Positions 11,292 to 22,930 of a stretch of DNA of 64,000 nucleotides are shown piece after piece. Both the position numbers and the translations under genes were made by a program. Positions within the stretch are counted from its first letter, which is position 1. The number at the start of each line of letters is the position of its first letter. The notes below the pieces were generated by a model. That model did not search any database. It was not told the DNA's origin and was given only the letters and a program-made list of their open reading frames with translations. Source of the stretch: Doris montereyensis (taxonomy: Eukaryota; Mollusca; Gastropoda; Nudibranchia; Dorididae); the NCBI GenBank assembly GCA_037039925.1, contig JAXRKP010000416.1:182501-246500 (forward strand). The letters are read 5' to 3'.

Positions 11292-12202
11292 GTGGCGGAA
11301 CTCATACTGTATGAAAGAAAGTGCTTCATGAAAGAAGCAGAAAAGCTGAGTGAGGAAATGGGTTTAAGAAATTTACCCATGATTGAGATTACAGTATCCA
11401 AAGTACTCCCGTGGGTCGCGCCTTCACCGCCTAGGATCCATGCGAGGCTTTTGCAAACGGCACTCAAGGGGTTAGATCCCTTGATGCTAAGGACGTTGGC
11501 GTTGAAAACGATCAAGCCGTACCCGAGCGATGCAATCAAAGCATACACAGACGGTATTCGTCTGGCATCCGTCCGCACGGGATACGGCGTGCTCATTGAG
11601 TACCCGAACGGTGAGCAAGAGCGAGAGGAGGAAACTGGGGAAAGTATCGCTCGTACTACGAGGCAGAAACAATCGCCTATACGTGGCCCTAAGCAGGGTA
11701 GCTGACTGGCTCGGGAACCACCGTCATGAGACATTCGACGGTGCCCGAAGTCCGAAGGAGCTGCAGTCGTCTTCACTGACGCGAAGTCAGTTCTCGAAGC
11801 ACTCGGGAACTGGCACGTGGCTGTGGAGGACCCGCTTCTCGGCCGAGTGGTACGACTATTGGGGCTGCTTGAGACACACCTCGGTGTGGAAGTAACGCTC
11901 CAATGGATACCTGGACACTGCGGAATCCCTGGCAACGACACGGCCGGCAGATTGCTAAAAACCCGGCGCCAATCTAGATGAAAAATCAACCGACCTAACA
12001 GGACCTGGTCTGGAAGACGGGTTCACATATGACGCAGCAAGAGGCTCTGCCGAGAGGCAATGACCGACAGATGGATTGCGGATTGGGCAAAAGACACAAC
12101 TGGCAGAGAAGTATACCAACACATGCCAGGTCCTAGGAAAGATGTGGCAGTGGAGGACCCTGAGATGGAGGGACCAAGCAACCGTTTCGGGATGTCGTTT
12201 GT
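11292..12202 (+). pseudogene. RNase H domain and C-terminal tail of RT1
   Basis: AIKAYTDGIRLASVRTGYGV (about 11535-11590) gives the first RNase H Asp. Frame-shifted continuations carry a YYEAET-like block (about 11655), FTDAKSVLEALGNWHV (about 11770) and LQWIPGHCGIPGND (about 11900, the W-x-P-G-H block). The tail has RWIADWAKDTTGREVYQHMP (12070-12130), typical of the C-terminus of I/R1-like proteins. RNase H removes the RNA strand after first-strand synthesis. Frameshifts lie near 11630, 11700 and 11890. Confidence 0.75.
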
Positions 12203-13792
12203 CATCTAAAGTAAATAATTCAAGTGATTATACTTTTATTTTAAATGTTTTTACTGGATTGGATCAAAGACAGAAGCATTTCATTCTCTTGTTGGATGAG
12301 GTTTATGTGAAACCTCTTTTGACATATCATGGAGGTATGCTGTTTGGAAAAGCCATCAATTACCCAGAGCATCTTGCAACGACAGTGTTAGTGTTAGGTT
12401 TTATGCTAGTCTCTCCCTTTGGAGGACCTTCATTTCTAGTTAAGATGTTACCAGTTTGGAGACTAGATGCACAATTTACTATTAACTCATATTAAAAATG
12501 TAGGTGGCTCTACAATATGCATAATATGTGGATAATAACAGAATAAACCAAGTCTTTTTCAAAATGTTTCCTTTAACATCACCATGGAAAACAGATGACA
12601 ATATATTTTTACTTTTTGATTTTGTACATATCTTTAAAAATATCAGAAATAATTGGCTTAAAGAGAAAACTGGAGAAATCACATATGACCACAATGGAGA
12701 TCAACTGACTGCTAAATGGCAGCAAATCTGTCAGCTTCAAAAATGTGAAGATGGGGAATTAATAAAAATGTCTAAAGTCACATTCCAAGCAGCACATCCA
12801 AAACCAATAGAGAGGCAAAGAGTTGAGACATGTTTAAAAAGTTTTTTGTTGTGGTGAAACAAAAGTAGCATTAATAAATCACCCAGGCATGACATTTTTT
12901 TAAATCATGAATGGGAAATCTTTTAATGAAGATGTACGACAAAGAGATCCTCTCCGTGCAGCAATCGTCTCCCCTGATGATAGCCAACTACATATTTTAA
13001 CAGAATTTGCTAATTTTGCTGCAAGTTTAAAGGGCTCACATGGCAAAAGGGAAAAAAAGCTGACAGCTGACACAGCCACTGCTATCCAGCACACTTACTT
13101 GGGTGTTGTTGAAATGGCAAAATACCTTTTGCAAACAAATAGATATATACTGCTTGTAAAATTCACAACTGATCCATTGGAAAAATCATTTGGGAAACTC
13201 AGAAGGTAGTGGTGGTACATATTTTATAAATGCACAGCAAATTTTAGAAAAAGTGAACTTAATGAAAACAAAAGTTTTGTTAAGACTTAATTTAGATGTA
13301 TCTGGTTTACATTCTGAATCGGGTTATTCTTGTGAAAAATGTGTATTTCACTGGACTCATGAACTCTGTGAATTGATTGAATCATTGCCAGAAATGGAGA
13401 ATTCAGTCAAAACAGAAGTGAAGTGCAGTCTAGTAGTCTACATTGCTGGCTATGTCATAAGAAAAGACAAAAACCTAAAGGAGGATAGCTTTTGTTACTT
13501 TGAAAACTATGGGGAGTTTACATCTTCTTCGAGTAGAGGAGGCCTAGTTCAAGCTGGACACTCTGCATGTCAGTGGACCATCTTTTGCTACATAGCATTT
13601 CAGGCAGTGTGTGACAAGGTATGCAGAAACTCTCTGAGTGAAATATTTATGGACATCTCACAGTATTATGATTTTGAGATGAGACAACACAACTGCTTTG
13701 TCTTGAGCAACATTTTGCTAAATAATTTCTGCAAGATATCAAATCTACCTTCTGAGAAAGAACCTAAACAAAAAGTCCTAAAGCTGTCTTAA
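12203..13792 (+). pseudogene. P-element/THAP9-like transposase, C-terminal two-thirds (P-a)
   Basis: Homologous to P-h at 54.2-56.2 kb. Blocks: LLLDEVYVKPLLTYHGG (about 12285, first catalytic Asp region), then FGKAINYPEHLATTVL, LFDFVHIFKNIRNNWLKEK (about 12615), KPIERQRVETCLK, KFTTDPLEKSFGKL (about 13160, the TDP-LE segment) and a Cys-rich tail (SGYSCEKCVFHWTHELCELI). It ends EKEPKQKVLKLS with a stop at 13790-13792. THAP domain and N-terminus are missing because the retrotransposon RT1 lies directly upstream. Frameshifts lie near 12390, 12500, 12850 and 13200. The family is a cut-and-paste transposase with an RNase H-like fold and a GTP-binding insertion. Confidence 0.8.
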
Positions 13793-14069
13793 TAAACAAT
13801 GTAAGTTAAAACCTTTGTCATTTAAATATTGTTTTATTTTTTTCATGAATTAAGATATGTGTCTATGTATGTAATATGCAATATTGCGTGCATATATGTA
13901 TTTTATAATATATGTGCATGCATATTTTTATGTATATGTCTGTGTATGCATGTGTTTATCTATATACATTTGCATATTAGTGTGTATGTATAAATGTATA
14001 TATTATGTGTATAATATGCATATATATGTATTTCATATCTATATATTGTGTGAATATGTTTGTATATAT
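13793..14069. repeat. TA/TG-rich low-complexity DNA
   Basis: P-a 3' flank, then from about 13850 tatgtatgtatat-type sequence continuous in style with 18996-19130. The 4.9-kb transposon at 14070-18995 therefore appears to have inserted into this satellite. Confidence 0.7.
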
Positions 14070-14088
14070 GGACGCTTTTAAGGACAAG

Positions 14089-14630
14089 TGGGCTAACCCA
14101 CTTTTTCAGCAAATGCAGATTTACCATAGAAAACAAAAGTGGGCGTTGCCCTCTCTCTGTGAGAAGTTTCGTTTCACAAGCGTATCTACTAGTTTCGTTA
14201 TGAATCGAAACTGGCTTGTGTTTCCAAGAAAACCGAGTCTTTCTTAAGCTCACAAGCGGGCTATCCACAAACATGGCGGCTGCCTCAGATTCAGCGAGCT
14301 CTCAACTTAGTGAACAAAATGGTCCACAAGACAATGGAATCGTTATATCAGGTAAGTTTATGGCTTGTTGCTTTCTGTGTATTGTATCAGGCTTCAAATG
14401 GAGCTCATTTTAACGCATGAAGTTGTTAATTTTTGAGAAAATGAGTAAAATTGTTTACAAGCATCGTAGGGGATAGCCCATTAATACTTTACTTAGAGGT
14501 TGCTAGGGATGATGGGATAGCCCATTTAACAAGGGGATAGACCATTGTGCTTACTGGCTTATAGAAGGGTTAGACCCCTTTTACATTTATTTCACAATAG
14601 GAAATTGATACATTCTGTTGGGATAGACGC
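14089..14630. repeat. Left subterminal palindrome array of QN element
   Basis: Seven variants of (A)TGGG(A/C)TA(G/A)CCCA(TT) at 14089 (gtgggctaacccac), 14255, 14469, 14512 (atgggatagcccatt), 14531, 14566 and 14619. Most are near-palindromes. Clustered subterminal motifs are usually transposase-binding sites in DNA transposons (for example in CACTA and hAT elements). Several lie inside the first intron and none in the central coding part. Confidence 0.65.
14273..14351 (+). pseudogene. Putative first coding exon of the QN transposase gene
   Basis: The ATG at 14273 sits in a good animal context (acaaacATGGCGG) and opens MAAASDSASSQLSEQNGPQD, ending at ATCAG|gtaagt (donor GT at 14352). The next acceptor, tttttacag, ends at 15188; joining in phase gives a Glu at the junction followed by TREHFHNAHTLLLDTF and then a stop at about 15240, after which the frame continues open. 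The position just inside the TIR fits a transposon-borne promoter and leader. Confidence 0.5.
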
Positions 14631-14810
14631 TGAATTAATTTGGGTGGAACTAGTATTAATATTATTAAAATTTTGTTTGAATGTTTTTGAAGTCCAAGCA
14701 ATCGGTCTAGACCATTGTTACAAAATTCACTACTCATTATACACAAACATTTGATCAACGTTTTGTTTGGTATGAAAGACTTATTTTAAGTATGAGACAT
14801 CTGTCCTGGT

Positions 14811-15103
<293 letters not shown>

Positions 15104-15188
15104 TCTCTATCCACTTCTGTCCTACCACCAAACAAAATGCCATTTTAATTATTATTAATTCAGAGATTTCTTTTGGTGTTTTTTACAG

Positions 15189-17940
15189 AGACAAGAGAGC
15201 ATTTTCATAATGCGCATACGCTTCTTTTGGACACATTCTAAAGTGGTACTGTGGAGGAAGAAAATAGTTCAAAGCAATCTTTTTCGCAAGATCTATTCAG
15301 CCAAGAAACAAATGAGTGTTCGGAAAATTCTGATGTGAACGTCTTTAATGCAGATAGTCAAGACAATCAACGTTTGAACACTATTGATTTTTGCGGTTAA
15401 TGTTTTAGGCGTTACACCGTGTTTTTCATTGTCATTGTCAGAGCACAGTGTTACTGAAAACATTGTTACTGAAAATCCACCATTTGATGAAAATGCGTGT
15501 GTTCTAAGTGATGCTAAAACTCAAACTCATGATCCAAACCTAAATAGTCATGATAATCAAACTAATAACACAGCAGATTTAGCTGCAAATGCCTTAGGGG
15601 TTACACACCATTCATCTCAATTTTTGTTGGACCCAGTAGATGGATCCCAAGACCTTTTCCAAGAGCCAAATAGGGATTGTGACGTCACCGACACGAATAT
15701 TGTATCGAGCACCCCAATTCATTACCATACCACCATTAGCACAAATTATAACAAACAAGGCTGCAGCAATCCTACAGTTAAACCGTGTTTCTCAGCATCA
15801 CAGCACATAATTACAGAATACGTCAGTAGTGAAGATACACTACATAATGAAAACAGGCCTGTTCTAGGTGAGGATGAAACCCGTGATCCAAACTATACTC
15901 CAAATTATAATGCTGAAGAAGAAGAAGAATGCAATGCAAGCGATGTTGACCAAATCAGTGAGACCTCTCTTCAGGATGGACAACGCATCTGGACTTCTGA
16001 TGAACCATCTTCCCCTGCAGGAATAGTGGCACGCGATGATGGCCCACCCGTTGTAGAGGCATGTGAGGCAGATAAAACTCGACCTGGTAGATCAACTCAA
16101 CGGAAACGTGTGCGAGATGAAGTTCAGTGGAAAGTAAATGTTCGAAAGCGACGCAGAAACCACGGAGAAGAATATTTTACCAGGAAAGGAAAGGCAATGG
16201 AACATAAAAGTCTGGACGATACACCATGTGGTTATGCGCCAAACAATGCAACAATAACGTTAAGTTTGAAGCAAGAAAAGAGTTATTTCATGGGTTTTGG
16301 AACTTGGGTGATTGGTCAGCCCAGAATTCATACTTAGTTGGACTTATCAAAGTCAATGCAATTAAGCAAAGAGACAACCGTGATAGGAGAGGACGTACTG
16401 GTGTCGAAGGACCAATTTTACCAAAGAAGGCACAGAGAAAAATTCAAGGAAAGTACAATGTGCAAAACAGCTCAGGGGTGACAACTGCTGTATGCAAAAA
16501 TTCTTCCTTGATACTTTTAAAATTTCGAATGGCAGACTTGATCGAGCCCGCAAACAGCAAATACTCACAAGGGCCCTCGAGCTGATCAAAGGGGACGGAA
16601 GAGCCAAAAATAAGACACCATTATACCTGATAGAAGAACTCAGGAAATTCATTACAGATTTCCCGAAATATGAATCTCATTATTGTCGTGAAAATGGTCA
16701 GTCTGTATCGACAGGGAGAATGTACTTTGGACCTGGACTTAAAGTTGCTATACTTTTTAAACTCTATTCGAAGAGTGCATGAGTAATTCCAGGCCGTCTG
16801 TGTCAGATCCTATTTTTAGAAAGGTGTTGAAGAAAGACTTTAAGCTAAGTTTTCATCTTCCTTTAAAAGATACGTGCAAAACGTGTGACATTTTTAAAGT
16901 AGAGATAGCAGCTGCAATTGCTTCAAAGAATACTGAAAAGATTAACGAGTTGCGGAACGAGAGAGAACAACACCACTTGCGAGCGGAACAAGTGGGAAAA
17001 CAGATAAAGGAAGACAAACAAAAACCCAATACAAAAGTGATTTCCTTTGTCCTTCAAAAAACATTACCAACTCCTGTCCTAACAACAAACGTTGTTTATT
17101 ATAAAAGACAACTATGGACGTACAATCTAGGAATCCATGACGAGCAAAGTGGCAAAGCGTTCATGTGTATGTGGCACGAAGGACAAGCATCGAGGGCCGA
17201 ATGAAATTGGCTCTTGCTTAATCAAGTACATAAAAGAAAATGACATCCCTACAAATTTAATTGCATATACTGACACATGTGGGGGCAGAATCGCAACATC
17301 AAGATTTGCTTATTCTGGCTTTATGTTGTAAATGATGAGTCAAACAATGTTGAAGTGGTTGATCAAAAGTTTTATGTTTCGGGTCATAGTTATATGAGCT
17401 GCGACAGAGATTTTGGCAAAATTGAACAACAAAACCGAACCACCCATACATTTTCTTACCTGGGGATTGGGTTAAACTTGTGACAAATGCTAGCAAGAAA
17501 TTCAGAGTCATTGATATGTCATCTGATGATATAGTTCATGTTGAACAATTACTGAAATCTATTGTGCATAGAAAAGCTGATGTAAATGGAGAGAAAGTTG
17601 AATGGTTAAGAATTCAATGGCTCAGGTTTAGAAAAGAATGTCCTTTCAAAATTTTCTTCAAATATTCCTTGAATGAGGAGGTCCCTTTCCGATGCCTTGA
17701 TATTGGTAGAAGAACCCAAAGAGAAGGCAGACCGTCTATAATTCCAGTGTCTGACCCACTACCTCAACTATACCCAAACGGCCATCCCTATCAAGCCTCA
17801 GTTCAATGATATACAAAGTTTATTTCCTTACATTCCATCGGTACATCATGCCTTTAATAAGTTTGTTGCGGGAAGGCACACACCGTGCTGACGATGGGAA
17901 TGATGATATTATGGAAATGGAAGTGGATGAAACACAATAG
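15189..17940 (+). pseudogene. QN-family transposase-like protein (TD-x-CGGQNRN)
   Basis: Long coding block in several frames. An acidic, Asn/Asp/Thr-rich N-terminal half (15189-16100) leads to a basic stretch (RPGRSTQRKRVRDE, VNVRKRRRNH, about 16080-16160) that may bind DNA or act as a nuclear signal. Then come KFFLDTFKISNGRLDRA (16493), a C-x2-C pair in DTCKTCDIFKVE (about 16870), a block HEGQASRGPNEIGSCL, and TDTCGGQNRNI (about 17265), followed by VSGHSYMSCDRDFGKIE (about 17380). The C-terminal block, QSLFPYIPSVHHAFNKF in a shifted frame (about 17815), ends in an acidic tail with a stop at about 17938. Asp and Asn/Gln in TDTCGGQN and the GHS-x3-D motif resemble a DDE-type core. Frameshifts lie near 15400, 16250, 16500, 16785, 17190, 17290 and 17790. 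Two more fragments of the family are at 35.9 and 58.0 kb. Function is inferred, not proven. Confidence 0.6.
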
Positions 17941-18703
17941 ATCTATGTTTTGTAATGCGTGTTCCAACACTAACATTCTCTTTGTCGCATGTTGAATCAT
18001 TATAGTGTACCAGTACCAGCCTTTGTATGGCATTTCTTTGGTAATATAGGTTTGACAGGCTTACAGTACAGTTACAGTTACAGCATCTTCGATTCATAAT
18101 AGTATTTTATTATATTTTATCATATGTAAAAGTAGACCAAAATGAGTCTTCTTACAATACAAACTTTTCTTTCCTTACTTTAACAAAAATACGCCCAATT
18201 TTTATAATGTCTAAGGAGTCTCCTTATGAAACATACTTTTCTTTCTTTGATTGACTTAATAAACACATACATGTAGACCATAATAATAATGGTTAAAATT
18301 AAAATAAACATTTATTACATTGTTCTCAAACATGAGATTTTGAGATATAACAAGTTTTGTTGGAAATGAGAAATTATGTGTCATGTTTTGAAAACCTTAG
18401 CATAAAATAATATCAAAATTTCATTCTTAAGATTTTAATGAGTAGAAGTAGAAGAAGAATCTATCTGTTGGTGTGAAATGCTTTTTGATAATAATGATTT
18501 TATGATAAACGACTATTCTGCTTTATTTACATACTATTACTATACAGTGTTACTGTTAGTAAGTTACTGTTATTAAATTTGTATTAGTATTATTGATCTA
18601 CTCTTTCACAAGTTCTTTTTAAAGCAATAAACCTAATTAATTATATTGTGACAGTGCTTCTTGATATCTTAATCCAAAAACATTGCAAATGTGTCTGTAA
18701 TTT
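17941..18703. other. QN element 3' non-coding region
   Basis: AT-rich DNA with aataaa at 18625 and several other polyadenylation-like hexamers, no protein family on either strand. It leads into the right subterminal motif array. Confidence 0.5.
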
Positions 18704-18979
18704 GATGGGATAGCCCATTGCTATTCTAATATTTGTTTTCACAATGATATCGCAGACATATGAACAACTGGGCCAACCCATGTTTTTCACGGAAATTCTA
18801 CAAAAACTATAAATAGATTTGCAGAGCACTTATGTGTATTCAACTCATATTATCACAGTTTAGAAACAGACACATGTACACCAAATATCATTCCGAAATA
18901 AATGGATGAGAGATGATTTTGAGGGTTCAAAATCTTCTTTGCTGATTTTCACGAAAAGGTATTTTCGGGATAGCCCCTT
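18704..18979. repeat. Right subterminal palindrome array of QN element
   Basis: Copies at 18704 (gatgggatagcccatt), 18768 (ctgggccaacccatg) and 18966 (cgggatagcccctt, part of the right TIR). These mirror the left array. Confidence 0.6.
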
Positions 18980-18995
18980 GTCCTTAAAAGCGTCC

Positions 18996-19566
18996 ATATA
19001 TGTGTGTACATGTAAGTATATCCATATATAACATGTGTATATGTATATATATAACTATGTCTATATATGTGTGTATTTGTGTATGGATATGTCTGTGCAT
19101 GTTATGTATATATATGCATGTATCATGGACACGCATAGAAATGTGTCTGACTCTGCTAGCAGCGTCATAACAAATAACACGTGAATGAGCTATTTTTAGC
19201 CGTGACCTGTGCGTAGTGATTGAGTTTATAATATAACAATTCCTTTTTAGATAAATTCTATGATATAATTATTTAGTAAGCTAAAAATATAAAACATAGT
19301 ATGATTGTATGATACTAATGTTTGAAGAATTATTTTGAACGCCATTAAATAAATAAATTTAGCATTTTACCAGCACTATTTAGCGGAGCTAGATTTCCGG
19401 TTGCTTGTGAGTTGTGATGTGTTTTGACTTTTCGGTTCATTGCTGTCAATTGTTGTTCGCTAATTTCTAATTTCTAATTGTTTGGATTACCTATTTCCTT
19501 TACAAAGGTACGTTTTTACCCTCATCGATATTGTAATTTAATCTCTGTTTACTCTTATCAGTCAAA
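18996..19566. other. TA-rich satellite and P-b 5' flank
   Basis: 18996-19130 is tatatg/tgtgta low-complexity DNA. 19131-19566 is AT-rich with no gene and probably contains the 5' end and promoter of the P-type element whose THAP exon starts at 19567. I could not define its terminal repeat. Confidence 0.4.
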
Positions 19567-21668
19567 ATGCTGAATCGGTGCAATATTGTTAATTGTAATG
19601 GGAACTACAATGATGAAAATAAGTGTAGGGTGTTCAAACTTCCCAAAGATGACAGAGAACGACAAAGTTGGATCGCTGTGATTCCCCCACGAAAGATTAT
19701 GTAATAAAACCAGAGAGGTTTTTCATTTGTGAAAGGCATTGGCCTTCAGATGTTACAATGATAAAGATACCTGGAGGTCTAACTGTGCCTGCGATCCCAC
19801 CAAGTGTATTCAAAGGTGTGCCAACTTCATGCTTACCAACACCTAAACCTGTTGCTCGTCCACCTCAACCAGAAGACAGACAACTCGAATGGTTTCGGAA
19901 AAAAGATAAAATTGCTTCCTTTGAAGATTTTCACCAGAAAAAAGAATTACGGAAAAAGTATTCTAATATCATTATATCAAAACTTGAGGACAGATTTATT
20001 TTGTTTTTATGACCAAAGATTACTCTGAGAGTAGCATGTCTGTGGTTGTCTATAATAAATCAACGTTGTGTTCTCCTCTGACTTTGTCTTCAAAAAAGAT
20101 GTAAAAGTATCTTTAGAAAATTTTTTAAATCCTAACAATGGATTAGCTTATTATTCTCAATTTTTTGAATTCGTCAGTGCTTTGAAAAACTATGATATTG
20201 AAATGAGTCATGGAATAGACAAGGCAGTGGAAATACTTATAAATATACAACATTTAGATATAAATGAAACTGCTACTGCTAATGCTAAAGCAAAGAAATT
20301 GAATTTTATTACAAGACAGTTATTACAGCTTCTCTCGCATAAATCCTTTACAGTCTCAGATTATTGTTTTGGCATAGAGGCATTCCCCCGTTGTAGTTAT
20401 GATCAGTTACGTGAATTTTGGTGCTGCCAAGCAAGCGTAAACTTCAGTCCATCGTGTCTGGTACAAACATGGATTCTATTTTAGATAAAACATTCAACAA
20501 GACATACCAGCAGCAAAAGAATGTATTCCTTATTATTGATGAGGTAAAAATCCGACCAACAATCGCTTATTCTGGTGGTGTTTTGAGCGGGATGGCGAAA
20601 TAACCCTGAATTGAAAGCCTCATCAATGCTTTGTATAATGATGAAATGTCTACATGGAGGACCAAGCCTTATGATTTCTGTAATTTCAGTCCATAAATTA
20701 ACATCTGCATATCAATTCGACGTAGTAAAAGAAGCAGCTGTGGTTGTTGAAGAGCAGGTGGGATTGTTTTGGGATCCATCACAGACAATCATAAAATAAA
20801 TCAGCAATACTGTAAAATATTCACCAGAATCAATGACCATCAAGCGATTCATCCATTAGACAATCAACGTCCTTGGTTCCTCTTGTTTGATACAGTTCAT
20901 ATTTTTAAAATGTATCAGAAATAACTGGATAACAGAAAAATGTCAGAAATTAACCCTGGACAAGACTAATGTTGGCTGTTTTGCAGATGTGAAAGATCTA
21001 TACAAAGTGGAATCTAACATTCTGAAAAGAACTCCATTAACACAAGCGTCTGTCTACCCATCAAGACTGCAACTTCAAAATGTACAGCAGGTTTTAAAGG
21101 TTTTTAACGTCAAAGTTGTTGCTGCGCTTAGACTGCAAGGAGCCTCAGAGACAGCAACTTTAATACAACAAGTAATAGACTGGTGGAATGCTGTGAATGT
21201 ATCAGCAAAAGGCCAAGACATTAGAATGAGGGACCCAAACCGAGCTGTCCAAGACCTCAATTCGACCAATCTCCAAACATTCCTCAACATCTTTGAATCT
21301 GCTGACTCAGGCCATGGAACAAAACGAATTCAAAGTCTAACCCATGACACAAAAAGAGCTCTTGTGCAAACAACCGAGGGCTTGATTGCTGTTTGTAAAC
21401 ATCTGTTGTCAAATGGATTCAAATATGTGTTGTTACGTGAATTGCAGTCCGACCGTATTGAAGGTGAATTTTCAGTGTATCGACAGTCCAATGGGGCAAA
21501 CGCTTTTATGAATGCTGGAGATGTCTTGACAAATTTCAAACGGCGATTAGCCAGGTTTGCTGCATCATTTCTAGAAACAATTGAAGTTGAAGAAGACCCG
21601 ACAGACCAATCTCACATTTGTCAAGGACCATTGACTGAAGATGATGCTACTTCTATTGAACATTGCGT

Positions 21669-22140
21669 TGTGGCTGTCAATCTCTCTCATGCCGAAAGAA
21701 GGTGCGGCTGTCAATCTCTCATGCCGAAGAAGGTGCATGCTGTCAATCTCTCTCATGCCGAAGAAGGTGCTGCTGTCAATCTCTCTCATGCCGAGGAAGG
21801 TGCTGCTGTCAATCTCTCATGCCGAAGAAGGTGTGGCTCATGCTGTCAATCTCTCCATGCCGCCGAAGAAGGTGCGGCTGTCAATCTCTCTCATGCCGAA
21901 GAAGGTGCTGCTGTCAATCTCTCTCATGCCGAAGAAGGTGCTGCTGTCAATCTCTCTCATGCCGAAGAAGGTGCGGCTGTCAATCTCTCTCATGCCGAAG
22001 AAGGTGCTGCTGTCAATCTCTCTCATGCCGAAGAAGGTGCTGCTGTCAATCTCTCTCATGCCGAAGAAGGTGTGGCTGTCAATCTCTCATGCCGAAGAAG
22101 GTGCTGCTGTCAATCTCTCTCATGCCCGAAGAAGGTGCTG
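21669..22140 (+). repeat. 33-bp coding minisatellite in P-b
   Basis: About 14 tandem units of gctgtcaatctctctcatgccgaagaaggtg(c/t), mostly 33 bp with 31-, 32- and 38-bp variants. In the main frame full units read AVNLSHAEEGA; indels shift some units to SCRRRC-type reading and back. The homologous site in P-d (about 48722-48765) has a single unit (NVSLSGSEESAAAYVAGWL), so the array grew by slippage or unequal exchange within this copy. Array indels leave the downstream transposase end readable. Confidence 0.9.
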
Positions 22141-22440
22141 CTGCCTATGTTGCTGGTTGGCTAGAAAAGAAGGGCCAGGAGGAGCTGATCTTTTTGCATG
22201 ATGAACCTCTCGTCTCAGGCAACATCACTGACTTTATTGAGGAGGTGTCAAGAGGATCCCTAACTGTGCCTCATTCTTGCACTTATGAGATTGTCAGGAT
22301 TGGGTTGAGCTTCATGAATCATGCTAAAGAAAGGGCTTGCTGTCGTCAGAGACTTGTCAACGTATTGACCATAATGGACACATATTATGATCTTGGATTG
22401 TCGTCCCCCCAAGTGAGTACAAGTACAAGGATAATAGCAG

Positions 22441-22583
22441 TTGCTTGAATGATCTTAGTTAAGGAATCAGAACATATCCACACGGAAGTCCTTAAAAATT
22501 CATTTAGAAGTAGTAGTAGAAGTAGTGCTAGTAGTAGTAGTCAAAGTAATAGAATAATGATAATAATAGTAATAGTAATAATA

Positions 22584-22622
<39 letters not shown>

Positions 22623-22660
22623 GAAGTAGTAGTAGTTGTTGTAGTACTAATGTGAGGTGG
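22441..22660. repeat. (GTA/ATA/ATG)n trinucleotide repeats in P-b intron
   Basis: From about 22505 to 22650, agtagt, aataat and atagta repeats lie between the P-b main exon and its last exon-like block. Several variants merge into one another. Confidence 0.85.
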
Positions 22661-22930
22661 AGGAGGAGGTGCAACTAAAGGTGTTCAGTTGCAGTAAGGA
22701 AAATAGTTTTGTTTTTCAGAATACCTAGTCATAGCCATATAGGAATTTAGACATAGAGGTGATTTAAAATTAATTACATGTAATTAATTTTTTTACTCAA
22801 AACTTCAAAAGCTGTTTCGTCGTTTGGCAAATGTCCTTCTTCATGGATTGCATAATTTGGAGAAAGACAAAGAGAAGAATGCAACTCTTTACCAAACTTC
22901 CATAAAAAAAGCTAGATTGGCAGAATGACG

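Larger units (their letters stand above)
7630..12202 (+). mobile_element. APE-RT-RNase H non-LTR retrotransposon, longest copy (RT1)
   Basis: About 4.6 kb of a LINE-type element in plus orientation. The 5' boundary is set by the block cgatacctacct-gacgtgg, which also begins partial copies at about 44494 and 63935 after unrelated flanks. Order: 5' region with ORF1-like frames (7630-8700), endonuclease (8705-9345), reverse transcriptase (about 10000-10840), connector, RNase H (about 11540-11950) and a C-terminal tail. An RNase H domain after the RT points to the I/R1-type group of clades; I cannot choose the clade by eye. No poly(A) or 3' UTR is seen: at about 12202 it runs straight into a P-type transposase. 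At least ten frameshifts make it inactive. Confidence 0.8.
19567..22930 (+). pseudogene. P-element/THAP9-like transposase with full N-terminus (P-b)
   Basis: The ATG at 19567 opens a THAP domain: C-x4-C in CNIVNCNGNYNDENKC, VFKLPKDDRERQSWI, then after a one-base shift near 19690 FFICERHWPSDV (C-x2-H), with IPPSVF completing the fold. Next are FLNPNNGLAYYSQFFEF, LMLPSKRKLQSIVSGTN, IIDEVKIRPTIAYSGG (about 20535), MLCIMMKCLHGGPSLMI and NNWITEKCQKLTLDK (about 20920). A long intact frame (20930-22164) contains LLRELQSDRIEGEFSVYRQS (about 21430), the segment equivalent to TDPLE. The C-terminal AAAYVAGWLEKK is preceded by an 11-residue tandem array. A last exon-like block (RRLANVLLHGLHNLEKDK, about 22805-22930) follows an apparent intron. 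Frameshifts near 19690, 20420, 20600, 20760 and 20900 inactivate it. It belongs to the same subfamily as P-d and P-i. Confidence 0.8.

Noticed and set aside
11237..11989. Minus-strand frame of 250 residues
   Set aside because: Antisense shadow of the retrotransposon connector and RNase H; the plus strand carries the conserved motifs.
12076..12495. Open frame fusing the retrotransposon tail to P-type transposase
   Set aside because: In the retrotransposon half this frame is not the coding frame (the true frame reads RWIADWAKDTTGREV), so the fusion is a chance read-through at the junction.
21669..22140. Possible CRISPR-like array
   Set aside because: Units are contiguous, coding, and have no unique spacers; the genome is eukaryotic.
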